64,000 bases of DNA from a virus. Shown here piece by piece: positions 1 to 7,232 of the stretch. Each line of letters begins with the position of its first letter. Positions within the stretch are counted from its first letter, which is position 1. The stretch is from IMG/VR virus record IMGVR_UViG_3300030518_000005, positions 1-64,000 of that record. The stretch is one strand, 5' to 3'. The notes under the pieces were generated by a model, which was given only the letters and a program-made list of their open reading frames with translations, did no database searches and was not told the origin of the DNA. Made by a program: the position numbers and the translations under genes.

Positions 1-29
1 ACATGTTAATTAATGAGGAGGAAATGCCG

Positions 30-221
30 ATGAGTAAATACAATCCAGCAATTGACGATGAGGATGAAGACGAAATCTATGCTCTCGAGACCGCGGGTAA
101 AATTGATGAAGAAATCGAAGGGGAATGGGACGGAGATGAATTCGTTCCATTAGTATCAACCGACGATGACGATTTACAAGACGGAGAATTGGAAGATTTT
201 CCGGGTGAATTTAACGAATAA
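30..221 (+). CDS. Small acidic protein
   Basis: A protein of about 63 residues, very rich in Asp and Glu (for example DDEDEDE near the N-terminus and DDDD in the middle), with no recognised domain. An in-frame ATG exists at position 3, but GAGGAGG at 15-21 sits 8 bases before the ATG at 30, so I choose 30. The next gene follows after a short gap with an equally strong ribosome site. Very acidic phage proteins are sometimes DNA mimics or binders of basic host proteins. That is inference here. Confidence 0.7.
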   Translation: MSKYNPAIDDEDEDEIYALETAGKIDEEIEGEWDGDEFVPLVSTDDDDLQDGELEDFPGEFNE

Positions 222-275
222 TTTAGTTTCTATTAGATAACAATTATGTTATCTATTTTTATGAGGAGGACTTTT

Positions 276-761
276 ATGTCCAAGATGTCACAGAAGGAAG
301 CGGTCTATAATGCAGTCATCTCTGTTCTGAAGGAGAACAACATTGCCTTTACTGAAGGAACCAATGTTGGAGCTCTTATGAACCGAGAACTACGCAGTCA
401 AGTGAATGCTATCCTGTTTGAGGGATTCACTGCTCGCACCATCGAACTTGATAGTACTCGCGGCGACTCAGACCTTAAAGGATACGTATCTGGTCTCCAG
501 TCTAACTGGTTACGCAAAGACAAACGACTGAATGGTGGGGCTAATTACTCCGCTAAAAACCCTGGTTCACGTATTGGCTCCAGCGATCCTCAGTTGAAGG
601 CTATGCGAGCATTGCTCACTACACTCTCTACTGATACAGACCGCAAAGAAGTTGAAGTAGCTATTAACAATCGTGTTGCTCAGATCCAAGCTTCTAAAGT
701 TAAGACTGTCAACATCGATACAAATGCGTTGCCTCCTGAACTCCGCAATCTCGTTAAGTAA
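276..761 (+). CDS. Conserved phage protein with C-terminal ALPPELR motif
   Basis: A 161-residue protein of unknown function. GAGGAGGA at 263-270 selects the ATG at 276 over the upstream ATG at 246. The N-terminus MSKMSQKEAVYNAV, the central VSGLQSNWLRKDKRLNGG and the C-terminal NALPPELRNLV are its clearest marks. The gene at 19737-20132 has the same order of blocks (QKEAV, RSYARSMVMNHIKKAKELNGG-like centre, LLPQEL end), so I regard the two as distant paralogues. The basic Trp-Leu-Arg-Lys centre could contact nucleic acid, but that is speculation. Confidence 0.8.
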   Translation: MSKMSQKEAVYNAVISVLKENNIAFTEGTNVGALMNRELRSQVNAILFEGFTARTIELDSTRGDSDLKGYVSGLQSNWLRKDKRLNGGANYSAKNPGSRIGSSDPQLKAMRALLTTLSTDTDRKEVEVAINNRVAQIQASKVKTVNIDTNALPPELRNLVK

Positions 762-772
762 TGATTGAACTT

Positions 773-812
773 GCCAGCTATGCTGGCTCACGGGCGGTAG
801 GATAAGCCGCCC
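773..812 (+). terminator. Double hairpin after the gene ending at 761
   Basis: Two hairpins follow the stop codon: GCCAGC/GCTGGC (773-778 with 782-787) and GGGCGG/CCGCCC (792-797 with 807-812), followed by ACTTTCT. The T-run is weak, so termination is plausible but not certain. Confidence 0.4.
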
Positions 813-856
813 ACTTTCTACCCATATCTGATCCTAAATTCTGTTAGGAGAACAAT

Positions 857-1192
857 ATGGACACCAACCAATTCAAAAAGCAAGAGAAGAAGAAACGGGC
901 AGCAAATGTCAGCCGTGGCATTATGTTTACCGTTATCGGTGTGCTATTCGTTATCCCTTGGATCTATGATTCTTGGATCATGGGTCACGAGTACCACTAT
1001 ATTGAGTTCATCCCAATCATGTATCTCATTATGTTTGGTACAGGTATTGCTGGACTGATCGCTGGACTGCTTCTCTTATTCGTTAAAGGAAACAACGCAT
1101 CTGGTTCCACAATGGAATTGGACGTAGCTCGTATCCGGTTCACGACTGAGACTCAGGCTATCATCAACAACAATAAACCACAGGGGAAGTAA
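857..1192 (+). CDS. Small membrane protein, two transmembrane segments
   Basis: A 111-residue protein with a basic N-terminus (KKQEKKKR), a hydrophobic segment at about residues 23-40 (MFTVIGVLFVIPWIY) and a second at about 52-77 (IMYLIMFGTGIAGLIAGLLLLF). TTAGGAGAA precedes the ATG. The stop overlaps the start of the next gene (TAATG). No family recognised; likely inner-membrane. Confidence 0.75.
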   Translation: MDTNQFKKQEKKKRAANVSRGIMFTVIGVLFVIPWIYDSWIMGHEYHYIEFIPIMYLIMFGTGIAGLIAGLLLLFVKGNNASGSTMELDVARIRFTTETQAIINNNKPQGK

Positions 1193-1437
1193 TGAAAGCA
1201 CTGTTGGTAATCATCGCGATGCTATCGACCACAGCTCAAGCCATGGACTACGACGTGGATATGCCTAACTCAGGCGATCCTAAGTTTCAGATGGTTAGAG
1301 TTGTGATCGATGGCTGCGAGACTAAGTTCAAGATTAAGAATGAGGACTTCAATAAGTTCTCCAAGAACGATGAAGCTATGGATCAACTGATCCAGAAAGC
1401 CATACAACACTCCAAATCAGGCTGCGCTAAGAACTAA
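1192..1437 (+). CDS. Small secreted protein
   Basis: An 81-residue protein with an N-terminal signal peptide (MKALLVIIAMLSTTAQA, cleavage probably after the AQA at about residue 17). The mature part is hydrophilic with two cysteines, about residues 42 and 78, which could form a disulfide outside the cytoplasm. It is translationally coupled to the preceding membrane protein through a TAATG overlap, so the two may act together at the envelope. Function unknown. Confidence 0.7.
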   Translation: MKALLVIIAMLSTTAQAMDYDVDMPNSGDPKFQMVRVVIDGCETKFKIKNEDFNKFSKNDEAMDQLIQKAIQHSKSGCAKN

Positions 1438-1474
1438 TCTCTGATCCTAAGAATGTGTAATACTGGGAGGTATT

Positions 1475-1666
1475 ATGAAAACACGTCAACAGATCCGTAA
1501 AGAGTTAGAAGCTGGAATGTCTGTGTTCTTGAGCTTGGGTAACCAAGTAACAAAGCTTGAGCCGCAAAAGCCTAAGGGTAAACGCGCTCCGCCAAAAGAG
1601 AAGTTTGTAGAAATACAAGTGGATGTATTGCCTATGGCTTTACAACTAAAACACTTCGGAGAATAA
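1475..1666 (+). CDS. Small basic hypothetical protein
   Basis: 63 residues with a Lys/Pro-rich middle (KLEPQKPKGKRAPPKEK) and no recognised fold. GGGAGG at 1466-1471 precedes the ATG. One base separates its stop from the next ATG, so it is probably cotranslated with 1668-2204. Confidence 0.65.
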   Translation: MKTRQQIRKELEAGMSVFLSLGNQVTKLEPQKPKGKRAPPKEKFVEIQVDVLPMALQLKHFGE

Positions 1667-1667
1667 G

Positions 1668-2204
1668 ATGGACAACGAGCTTCTTCCACTGGTACGCGAA
1701 CTCTGCGATATAGCTGTTACTCGCAATGATATTAACACTCGCAGACACCGTGCCCGCTTTCGCAAGAACTATTATGCTCATGCGATTGCAGTGGTTGAAG
1801 CACACGCTGAATCTAGTTCAGAACTCAGACATTTAGAGTTACGTAACTACCAAAATAAGCATCAAGCAAAGATTGACTCTATTAAAAGTCACATGGCTTG
1901 GTTGGTTAAGAAACATCCCAAGCCTGTTAAATGGCAGACAATGGGACTTCACAAGCTAAGATCCTTGAAGTTACAAGGTGAAGGCGAATACGCTCTAGCT
2001 AAGCATGAGACCATGGAATTATCTCTCAAGACAACAGACCGGGTAAAAGAGATATTGAAAAGGGTTAATGGTAGTATTCGTTACGATAATGGATCTATAG
2101 TTAACATCAGCGTCAACGGTACTCCTCTGACTCTTAAAGAGATTGCTGACCACGCTGCTCAATACAGACTAGCTCTTGCCATTGGCAAGATGATTGAGGA
2201 GTGA
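1668..2204 (+). CDS. Hypothetical helical protein
   Basis: 178 residues, predicted mostly alpha-helical, with many His, Lys and Arg residues in the first half (NTRRHRARFRKNYYAHA). A stretch at about residues 128-160 (VKEILKRVNGSIRYDNGSIV) looks like a beta-hairpin module. No family recognised. GGAGAATAAG precedes the start. It overlaps the next gene's ribosome site. Confidence 0.65.
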   Translation: MDNELLPLVRELCDIAVTRNDINTRRHRARFRKNYYAHAIAVVEAHAESSSELRHLELRNYQNKHQAKIDSIKSHMAWLVKKHPKPVKWQTMGLHKLRSLKLQGEGEYALAKHETMELSLKTTDRVKEILKRVNGSIRYDNGSIVNISVNGTPLTLKEIADHAAQYRLALAIGKMIEE

Positions 2205-2206
2205 GT

Positions 2207-2473
2207 ATGTTATCTCTAAAGATCCGGACGTTTTATCTGAACCGTATCACTGATATTAGCGGAATGTCTGGAACTGGTATCATTGCTGTTGGTTCCGTGT
2301 ATCCTAATGGCGAAGCACACATGCTATGGGTTTCTTTTAAGTCATCGTTTGAGTTACATAAGAGTGTAGATGCTCTTATGGATATACACGGGCACAATGG
2401 TGCGACTGTATTGGTTTGGGGCGATCCGCCTTGTGAACCAGTAGAGAAACCCAAGAAGAAGAAAAAGGATTAA
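2207..2473 (+). CDS. Hypothetical protein with Lys-rich tail
   Basis: 88 residues when started at the ATG at 2207, which lies 6 bases after GAGGA in the end of the previous gene. A GTG two codons upstream (2201) is a less likely start. The body resembles an alpha/beta fold (GTGIIAVGSVYPNGEAHMLW, then GATVLVWGD), ending in a KPKKKKKD tail. No function can be assigned. Confidence 0.6.
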   Translation: MLSLKIRTFYLNRITDISGMSGTGIIAVGSVYPNGEAHMLWVSFKSSFELHKSVDALMDIHGHNGATVLVWGDPPCEPVEKPKKKKKD

Positions 2474-2474
2474 C

Positions 2475-2672
2475 ATGAGGTTTTTATATGCTGTATTGTT
2501 TCTTGCTGTTGCTGGTTGCGGACGTAGTAATCCAGACAACTATAGCTGCAGTCCTGTTCTACTCGATCAGTTGGATGCAAAAGCGACAGCTTGCGCTAGG
2601 GACTCTAAAGTAATATGTTACGCTGAATGCCTACGTAATCTTAAAACTACATTCTGCAAATACGAGGAATAA
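2475..2672 (+). CDS. Small lipoprotein
   Basis: 65 residues with a classical lipoprotein signal peptide: MRFLYAVLFLAVAGC, where LAVAGC is a good lipobox and the Cys at 15 would be acylated. Four further cysteines in the mature part (SCSP, TACA, ICYAEC, TFC) suggest a small disulfide-bonded domain outside the cytoplasm. It could act in superinfection exclusion, as several short phage lipoproteins do, but nothing in the sequence proves this. Confidence 0.7.
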   Translation: MRFLYAVLFLAVAGCGRSNPDNYSCSPVLLDQLDAKATACARDSKVICYAECLRNLKTTFCKYEE

Positions 2673-2825
2673 GTGGACAAGAAGAAGGCAAAGAAAGCTA
2701 AAGAGAAGATCAAGCGTGGACTATATGGAGTTCGCTTGACTCTACCTTCTAATAAGCGGCATAAGACTAAGAAAGACTATAAGCGTAAAAACAAGGTGAG
2801 CCCAAATGAAGCAGCGGAAGATTGA
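2673..2825 (+). CDS. Small very basic protein, GTG start
   Basis: 50 residues beginning MDKKKAKKAKEKIKRG and containing NKRHKTKKDYKRK. GAGGA at 2663-2668 is well placed for the GTG start that overlaps the previous TAA. Almost a third of residues are Lys or Arg, which points to nucleic-acid or ribosome contact. It overlaps the next gene by 20 bases. Similar short basic proteins are common in tailed phages without a known role. Confidence 0.55.
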   Translation: MDKKKAKKAKEKIKRGLYGVRLTLPSNKRHKTKKDYKRKNKVSPNEAAED

Positions 2826-3096
2826 TCTTGAAGAAGATATGGATTCGTTGGAAGCATGTGAAGGCTTATTAAAGCTATTGCATGGTTGGGTTCGATCTGC
2901 TGAGAAAGAGTTGTTCCACGTTCAAGACATATTAGAAGATGATTGTCACGAAGAGTGCCGGCAGCGCAAAGATAACTGTCCATGCGAGTGGGACAACTAT
3001 GAGCGGGATTACGATGATTATGACTATGATGACAACCCGTTCAATGACCGTACAGAGAGCTCAAGCGATAGCAAAACTACTGAGGATCCTGTATAG
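2806..3096 (+). CDS. Acidic Cys-rich small protein
   Basis: 96 residues. The first half is helical (LEACEGLLKLLHGWVRSAEKEL). The second carries a cysteine cluster (CHEEC, then CPC) that might bind metal, followed by a run of Asp and Tyr (YERDYDDYDYDD). A small basic protein lies immediately upstream, so the acidic/basic pair could interact. No family recognised. Confidence 0.6.
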   Translation: MKQRKIDLEEDMDSLEACEGLLKLLHGWVRSAEKELFHVQDILEDDCHEECRQRKDNCPCEWDNYERDYDDYDYDDNPFNDRTESSSDSKTTEDPV

Positions 3097-3193
3097 AATC
3101 AAAGTCATCTCTCCTTCCCGGTTCGATAAATTGATAGACGAACTGACAGTTATGTCTTTGAAAAACCAGTTAGGAGATAGCGATGAATCTTAA
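3044..3193 (+). CDS. LLxxLxxLkV-motif small protein
   Basis: 49 residues from the ATG at 3044, embedded in a different frame in the end of the previous gene and overlapping the next by 11 bases. The core AKLLRILYRIKVISPSRF is the short helical motif shared by at least fourteen small proteins in this window. A polar second helix (DKLIDELTVMSLKNQL) follows. The motif is what convinces me that this frame is coding. Function unknown. Confidence 0.55.
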   Translation: MTVQRAQAIAKLLRILYRIKVISPSRFDKLIDELTVMSLKNQLGDSDES

Positions 3194-3407
3194 ATTCGAT
3201 GGCTTTCAATGGGTTGTAACATTCGCGGAGAGTGGTAAAGTAACACACCGTAAGTTCCTATCCATTGATCCTGCCTGTGATTTCTTAGTTGACAATCTTA
3301 AAGTAGATGATGGTGAAGTTGATGCAGCAGTTATTAACCTACATGTACTGAACCACAAGACAGCGCATTTCGATAATGGGCAGTTTTCCCATACAGAGGC
3401 AAAGTAA
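3183..3407 (+). CDS. Hypothetical protein
   Basis: 74 residues. TTAGGAGATAGCG precedes the ATG. The N-terminal part (FDGFQWVVTFAESGKVTHRKF) looks like a two- or three-strand beta sheet and the rest like a small alpha/beta unit. It shares an ATG overlap with the gene after it. No family recognised. Confidence 0.6.
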   Translation: MNLKFDGFQWVVTFAESGKVTHRKFLSIDPACDFLVDNLKVDDGEVDAAVINLHVLNHKTAHFDNGQFSHTEAK

Positions 3408-3691
3408 TGTTGTTAGAGGCTTTAGTTGTTGGTACATGTTTGGCTGGAAGAGCTGGATGCGGATCTGCTACTAATGCCTATTACGAACAGAATGTTGAGT
3501 TAAAGCAAACAGTTAAGAACATTGAAAAGTATGGTCAGAAGATAGCGGACAACAATAAGTATATCGTATTCGCATTAACACCAGTCGCTGCTGTTGCTAC
3601 TGGTAAGCCTGTAGCGATTACTCTGGCTAGACATTTAGTATTGAACATTGATATTAAGAAGCAAGCAGCTGGACTGCTGTGGAGTTGGTGA
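3407..3691 (+). CDS. Small putative membrane or exported protein
   Basis: 94 residues with a hydrophobic N-terminus (LLEALVVGTCLAG followed by RAGCGSA) and a second hydrophobic stretch at about 50-66 (YIVFALTPVAAVATG). The AGC could be read as a lipobox, but the Arg before it makes this doubtful. The TGG TGA stop overlaps the start of the following gene. Confidence 0.5.
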   Translation: MLLEALVVGTCLAGRAGCGSATNAYYEQNVELKQTVKNIEKYGQKIADNNKYIVFALTPVAAVATGKPVAITLARHLVLNIDIKKQAAGLLWSW

Positions 3692-3945
3692 TGGAGATCT
3701 ACTATCTAAATGATGAGAAGACGCCGATAACGATACAGGTTAACGGTCAACCAAAGCCGCATCCTGAGATGCCGTATGGTGAAGCCAATAATGAGTTCTT
3801 TACGTTACAACCAGCTGAAGGCCGGTTGTTTTACGTTGACGCTCCTGAAGGATCTATTCCTTATGTGAAGCGCTGGACGAGTCCGCATCTGGTACTTCTG
3901 ACTTATCTACCGGCTGAGTCGATAGATCAGTTCCGTCGTATCTAA
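3691..3945 (+). CDS. Hypothetical beta-rich protein
   Basis: 84 residues beginning MEIYYLNDEKTPITIQVNGQ. The ATG at 3691 overlaps the preceding TGA and has GTGGAG 6 bases upstream; a GTG at 3679 is an alternative. Its 3' part is antisense to the end of the minus-strand zinc-ribbon gene. No family recognised. Confidence 0.55.
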   Translation: MEIYYLNDEKTPITIQVNGQPKPHPEMPYGEANNEFFTLQPAEGRLFYVDAPEGSIPYVKRWTSPHLVLLTYLPAESIDQFRRI

Positions 3946-4084
3946 AGAAGCGGGAGACTTTGGGATATCTCTTGTGCGAGGCTGCATCGTACTGAGTGTA
4001 GCCACAAGATGGACACTTCATCCAGAACACTAGTTCTGGGTGCATTTGCATGTGACTTAGGATACAGATTTTGCAGTTGTTCAT
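3854..4084 (-). CDS. Zinc-ribbon protein
   Basis: 76 residues on the minus strand. Two CxxC knuckles (CKIC at residues 4-7 and CPSCGY at 24-29) spaced by 16 residues make a clear zinc ribbon in the first 35 residues. The C-terminal half is polar and low complexity, and it overlaps the plus-strand gene ending at 3945. No Shine-Dalgarno is visible; instead a TATAAT lies 6 bases before the ATG, so the mRNA may be leaderless. It may be a nucleic-acid-binding regulator. Confidence 0.5.
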   Translation of the reverse strand: MNNCKICILSHMQMHPELVFWMKCPSCGYTQYDAASHKRYPKVSRFFRYDGTDLSTQPVDKSEVPDADSSSASHKE

Positions 4085-4090
4085 AGGTCT

Positions 4091-4096
4091 ATTATA
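4091..4096 (-). promoter_or_regulatory. -10 box of a leaderless promoter
   Basis: TATAAT on the minus strand with only 6 bases to the ATG at 4084, so transcription would begin at or next to the start codon. No convincing -35 is seen. Confidence 0.4.
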
Positions 4097-4111
4097 TAGC
4101 GGAGTTGGGCT

Positions 4112-4672
4112 GTGCGTTACCTATTCTTAATCCTCACCTTAAGTTGTTCACTCAGTTGCACCACAATAAATGCCTCTCCTACTCCAATAGAGTACAAGAC
4201 AGACTACATTGATAAGACCTTTAATCCGATCATAGAATCGTTCATATATGAAGCACGATTGAGAGGGCATCCTGTAAGTCTCGACAAGATGAATATGTCC
4301 TTCGGAGATATTCGTACGAGTTGGACTGACCGAACTGTGGGTTACTGTGCGCGAAACAGGGCAGGTAGAATGGTTATTAAGATCCATTCGAAGTCTTGGA
4401 AAAAGATGGATGAGTATCAAAGGGAAGAATTAGTATTCCACGAGATGGGTCATTGTCTAATACCTCGCGAACACTGCAAAGCAGTCACGAAGGATGGTCC
4501 GGTTTCAATTATGTTCCCGCATATATTGGAATCAACATACTACAAGAAGAATAGAGAGGATCTAGTCGATGAGCTCTTCAACGTCAGTCCTAAGTGTATC
4601 GGCGACCGCGGTAGTGTTGATGAAATCGATGGGGAAGTTCGTATACAAGCGCATCCCGACGCCAAAAGGTAA
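4112..4672 (+). CDS. Lipoprotein zinc metallopeptidase (zincin)
   Basis: 186 residues from a GTG start with GGAG 8 bases upstream. The N-terminus MRYLFLILTLSCSLSC is a lipoprotein signal. HEMGHCLIPREH at about residues 111-122 fits the HExxHx6H zincin signature, with the two early His and the third His as zinc ligands and Glu as the catalytic base. The protein should therefore be an envelope-anchored peptidase facing the periplasm or cell surface. Homologous zincins act on envelope proteins or peptides. The substrate cannot be read from the sequence. Two other exported proteases lie at 14.3-15.8 kb. Confidence 0.75.
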   Translation: MRYLFLILTLSCSLSCTTINASPTPIEYKTDYIDKTFNPIIESFIYEARLRGHPVSLDKMNMSFGDIRTSWTDRTVGYCARNRAGRMVIKIHSKSWKKMDEYQREELVFHEMGHCLIPREHCKAVTKDGPVSIMFPHILESTYYKKNREDLVDELFNVSPKCIGDRGSVDEIDGEVRIQAHPDAKR

Positions 4673-4673
4673 G

Positions 4674-4967
4674 ATGGCTTATCATCATGCTATGAAGCAG
4701 GCTATTCATTTCGTTAGCCAAGGGCTTGAGAGCATGGACATGATTAAGGCTCGTATCGAAGGCATCAGAGATGAGGCAGATACGAAATACCCGAAGCGAT
4801 TCTTTAATAAGCGGGAAGATGAGCGGTCACACCACCATCTTGCTGTCGATCATGCATTAGACTTTATCAACTCACTTGAAGCTCGATTCATTACCGGTTC
4901 ATCTGACGCTGCTCCGCGTGGATATAACGGTAAGGGTATTGTGTACGATGGTGACGAACTATTTTAA
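4674..4967 (+). CDS. Helical hypothetical protein
   Basis: 97 residues from the ATG at 4674, next to the TAA of the previous gene, with AAGG just upstream. In-frame ATGs at 4569, 4620 and 4629 would overlap the zincin and are less likely. The sequence is helical and His-rich (MAYHHAMKQAIHFV, then ERSHHHLAVDHALDFI). No family recognised. Confidence 0.55.
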   Translation: MAYHHAMKQAIHFVSQGLESMDMIKARIEGIRDEADTKYPKRFFNKREDERSHHHLAVDHALDFINSLEARFITGSSDAAPRGYNGKGIVYDGDELF

Positions 4968-4976
4968 GGGAGCAAT

Positions 4977-5261
4977 ATGAAGATCTCTAAGGCACAGCTT
5001 GATATGGTCCTGTCTAAGATTGGATACGAGATGCTTGGCTATGGATCTAACAGTAAAGACCTTACTCTTGATCTCACTATCAGTGAAGAGGATCCAGGCA
5101 CAGGTGCAATGGTTGAATGCCTCACTATCGAGGCAATCAAACCTACTACTGAGCATGATGATGGCGAGACTAGAATGAAAGTAGAGATTTACCCTGAGCA
5201 CGAGAAGCAAGAGCCTCGTGCTAGTAAGATCAATTCGTTTAAGATCACGAAGAACTATTAA
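4977..5261 (+). CDS. Hypothetical protein
   Basis: 94 residues with an AAGGGAG ribosome site. An N-terminal helix (SKAQLDMVLSKIGYEML) is followed by acidic beta strands (LTLDLTISEED; TRMKVEIYPEH). It is the last gene of this plus-strand run, and its stop overlaps the stop of a convergent minus-strand gene. Confidence 0.6.
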   Translation: MKISKAQLDMVLSKIGYEMLGYGSNSKDLTLDLTISEEDPGTGAMVECLTIEAIKPTTEHDDGETRMKVEIYPEHEKQEPRASKINSFKITKNY

Positions 5262-5524
5262 AGGATCTGTCCAGGTCCAACAGTGACTTGAGCTGCAGGT
5301 GATCCAGCAGTTGGAATACCAGGTAATACTGTAGCATTCGTCGTGATCTCCATCACGATGTCGGCTGCAATACCTGAGATTGCTTCAGCCATCGCCTGCC
5401 ATTGAGCATCTGCGATAGGTGTGTAGTTAGCACCTTTGCCAGCTGCTGAACCGAACTGAGCTTTAAGACCGTTGTAGATGGTATCTTTCATCTTAGCTTT
5501 GAGAGCATCTGGTTGCATTGCCAT
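5258..5524 (-). CDS. Small putative structural protein
   Basis: 88 residues on the minus strand from ATG (MAMQPDALKAKMKDTIY), with AGGAG upstream; a TTG three codons earlier is possible. It is rich in Ala, Gly and Thr, with a helix (AQWQAMAEAISGIAADIVMEI) and a hydrophobic C-terminal end (GSPAAQVTVGPGQIL). Composition and orientation match the virion-type genes at the right end of the window, such as 57035-57418. The assignment as structural is inference. Confidence 0.55.
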   Translation of the reverse strand: MAMQPDALKAKMKDTIYNGLKAQFGSAAGKGANYTPIADAQWQAMAEAISGIAADIVMEITTNATVLPGIPTAGSPAAQVTVGPGQIL

Positions 5525-5558
5525 TTCGTACAATCTCCTACGTAAGGTTTATTATACT

Positions 5559-5729
5559 ATGGGAAGACTAAAGACAGGTCATTTAAACCTAGACGATAGA
5601 GCCATTAATGCTTGGATGGCGCTGTACAAATTACTATGGAAATTTGGAGTGGCGCCTCAATACTATGAAACCTCAGTAGGACTTCGTATGTTAACACGAC
5701 TCCAGAATAGGAAAGATAATGAAGGTTGA
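5559..5729 (+). CDS. LLxxLxxLkV-motif small protein
   Basis: 56 residues from ATG. The centre ALYKLLWKFGVAPQYYETS carries the shared helical motif, followed by a second helix (VGLRMLTRLQ). The start codon is divergent from the minus-strand gene at 5524, and only a weak AAGG is seen upstream. It overlaps the RNase H gene by 11 bases. Function unknown. Confidence 0.55.
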   Translation: MGRLKTGHLNLDDRAINAWMALYKLLWKFGVAPQYYETSVGLRMLTRLQNRKDNEG

Positions 5730-6192
5730 ACTATATGCTGACGGATCCGGGAATACATTCGACTCTGATGGTGGCTATGGATGGAGATGCGTCATCGACG
5801 GATCCTTGCATTCAGAGGGGAATGGATACCTCACGAAAGCTACTAACAATGTTGCAGAAATTACAGCTGCGATCGTCGGTCTTGAACACGTCTTCAAGAT
5901 ACTCAACACACAAGATGTACTCGCACAGGGTCCTCATGAAGTTGTGCTCGTCTCTGACTCACAGCTTGTACTCGGATATGCAAGCGGAGCATACCAATGC
6001 AAAGCGCTCCACCTTGCGCCACTCTATATCAAACTTAGAAGCATATACGGAACTACTAAAGCGACTACACGTTGGGTGAAGGGGCATTCCGGTGATGAGC
6101 ATAATGAAGGCTGTGATCGATTGGCTAAAGCAGCTCGCCTTGGAAAAGGAACCACTGGCCTCGTTGAACCAAAACTTCCTTGCAGCCCGTAG
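5719..6192 (+). CDS. rnhA: Ribonuclease HI
   Basis: About 157 residues. RNase HI cleaves the RNA strand of RNA-DNA hybrids, so in a phage it removes primers or R-loops in the cytoplasm. The four acidic catalytic residues are visible: Asp in LYADGSG (residue 8), Glu in NNVAEITAA (about 48), Asp in LVSDSQLV (about 80) and Asp in NEGCDRLAKAA (about 133), with the His loop in VKGHSGDEHN. Length matches bacterial RNase HI. It overlaps genes on both sides, including about 100 bases with the following frame, so the last 20 or so residues may be free of constraint. Confidence 0.9.
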   Translation: MKVELYADGSGNTFDSDGGYGWRCVIDGSLHSEGNGYLTKATNNVAEITAAIVGLEHVFKILNTQDVLAQGPHEVVLVSDSQLVLGYASGAYQCKALHLAPLYIKLRSIYGTTKATTRWVKGHSGDEHNEGCDRLAKAARLGKGTTGLVEPKLPCSP

Positions 6193-6457
6193 AAAAACTC
6201 TCAATGAGATGCAATCACTTGATAAATTATCTCATGTGCTATTTCGTCTGAAGGTAATAGATATAGGACAAGATATTCTGCCGTGGGATTGGCCAGACAA
6301 TAAAGAATTTAACTTTGCGATGTATGCTGCGAGAGTGAGACATGCTGAGGAACGCAAGAGGTCTTTACAAATTGCTAGTGAAGCTGAAGTTAAAGAGTCC
6401 GGATCCGAGCATGGTGCACGGGACATGGATATACTATCTAACAAGAAGAATGGCTAA
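6092..6457 (+). CDS. LLxxLxxLkV-motif protein
   Basis: Up to 121 residues from a GTG at 6092 (AAGGGG upstream); an ATG at 6209 would give a shorter protein that begins just after RNase H. LSHVLFRLKVIDIGQDIL is the shared helical motif, and DILPWDWPDN and a charged helix (AARVRHAEERKRSL) follow. Codon use is good after 6200. The true start is uncertain. No known family. Confidence 0.5.
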   Translation: MMSIMKAVIDWLKQLALEKEPLASLNQNFLAARRKTLNEMQSLDKLSHVLFRLKVIDIGQDILPWDWPDNKEFNFAMYAARVRHAEERKRSLQIASEAEVKESGSEHGARDMDILSNKKNG

Positions 6458-6530
6458 GCGAGACGCAGTAGAGGAGTTAAAGAAACGTGAGCAAGAAATC
6501 AAAGATCGAAAAGCCTCTAAGAGAAAGTGA
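6450..6530 (+). CDS. Possible 26-residue basic peptide
   Basis: MAKRDAVEELKKREQEIKDR, then KASKRK, starting within the last codons of the preceding gene and ending inside the next one. A single charged helix. It is supported only by the ATG-stop overlap, with no clear ribosome site. Confidence 0.25.
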   Translation: MAKRDAVEELKKREQEIKDRKASKRK

Positions 6531-6795
6531 CCACGTATCTAAGCGTGGTGTTCCATACTGGTTTGCTCCTGACTGGATCAGAGCTACTAGTTCTTCTGCT
6601 ACATCGTTTGGCAAGATCGCTGCCATAAAAGAGAAGGATGGATCTGTCAACCTATACATGAAGAACAAAGACGGTGGCATGACCTATATCCAAGGTTCTA
6701 TTCAAGCAGAGTTTCGTCAGTGGCACGAGGATCGCTCAATTGACTACATCTTATTAGGGATGGACATCGATGACATCATCGCCGATCAAGAATAA
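6487..6795 (+). CDS. Hypothetical protein, GTG start
   Basis: 102 residues starting at GTG with GAGGAG at 6471-6476. The sequence reads as a compact alpha/beta protein (GVPYWFAPDWIRATSSSATSF, then GSVNLYMKNKDGGMTYI). It ends in an acidic helix (IDYILLGMDIDDIIADQE) whose coding sequence contains the start of the next gene. No family recognised. Confidence 0.6.
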   Translation: MSKKSKIEKPLRESDHVSKRGVPYWFAPDWIRATSSSATSFGKIAAIKEKDGSVNLYMKNKDGGMTYIQGSIQAEFRQWHEDRSIDYILLGMDIDDIIADQE

Positions 6796-7171
6796 ACCTC
6801 GCCGTCGAGTAGAGAACAAGATTTATGATATCAAAGCTGTTCGCCTGCTCACCAGCTTCCTTGGTAAAGCTACACGCATACCATCTTGTTACAGATCACA
6901 TTATGACCCTGGTGTAACATCTGGACCATTCATTCAGCAAGTGTTTGGTTGGGGACTCAAAGAGTCTAAGGATTATGTTGAGATGAAGTACGACTACTAC
7001 AATCAACAACAAGAAACTCCCCAAGATAGAGATGACGTCAGGCAATTCATCCATAAGGTTAAGCGCACTAGACAGGTCATGTCTATGTTGCGAAAGCTCA
7101 AACTACAGTCTCCAAACGAATCGCTTACCGCAGCGAAAGAATTCGTCGAGCGCATTGCACCGGCCCACTGA
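6770..7171 (+). CDS. LLxxLxxLkV-motif protein
   Basis: 133 residues. The N-terminal part is basic (KNKPRRRVENKIY), the centre is Tyr/Gln-rich (MKYDYYNQQQETPQ), and the C-terminal VMSMLRKLKLQSPNESLTAA carries the shared motif plus a second helix. It overlaps the previous gene by 26 bases. Function unknown. Confidence 0.6.
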   Translation: MTSSPIKNKPRRRVENKIYDIKAVRLLTSFLGKATRIPSCYRSHYDPGVTSGPFIQQVFGWGLKESKDYVEMKYDYYNQQQETPQDRDDVRQFIHKVKRTRQVMSMLRKLKLQSPNESLTAAKEFVERIAPAH

Positions 7172-7232
7172 CACTGCTACGCCGGGCCGCTCGCGTCCCG
7201 ACGCTATAAACCCCTGTAATAAGGGAGTCCCA

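Noticed and set aside
3946-4111. An intergenic regulatory RNA between 3945 and 4112
   Set aside because: The minus-strand zinc-ribbon gene accounts for this stretch.
6342-6449. A frame reading GLYKLLVKLKLKSP that also fits the LLxxLxxLkV pattern
   Set aside because: It is antiparallel in phase with the better frame at 6092-6457, which has its own copy of the motif and better codon use. Taken as chance.
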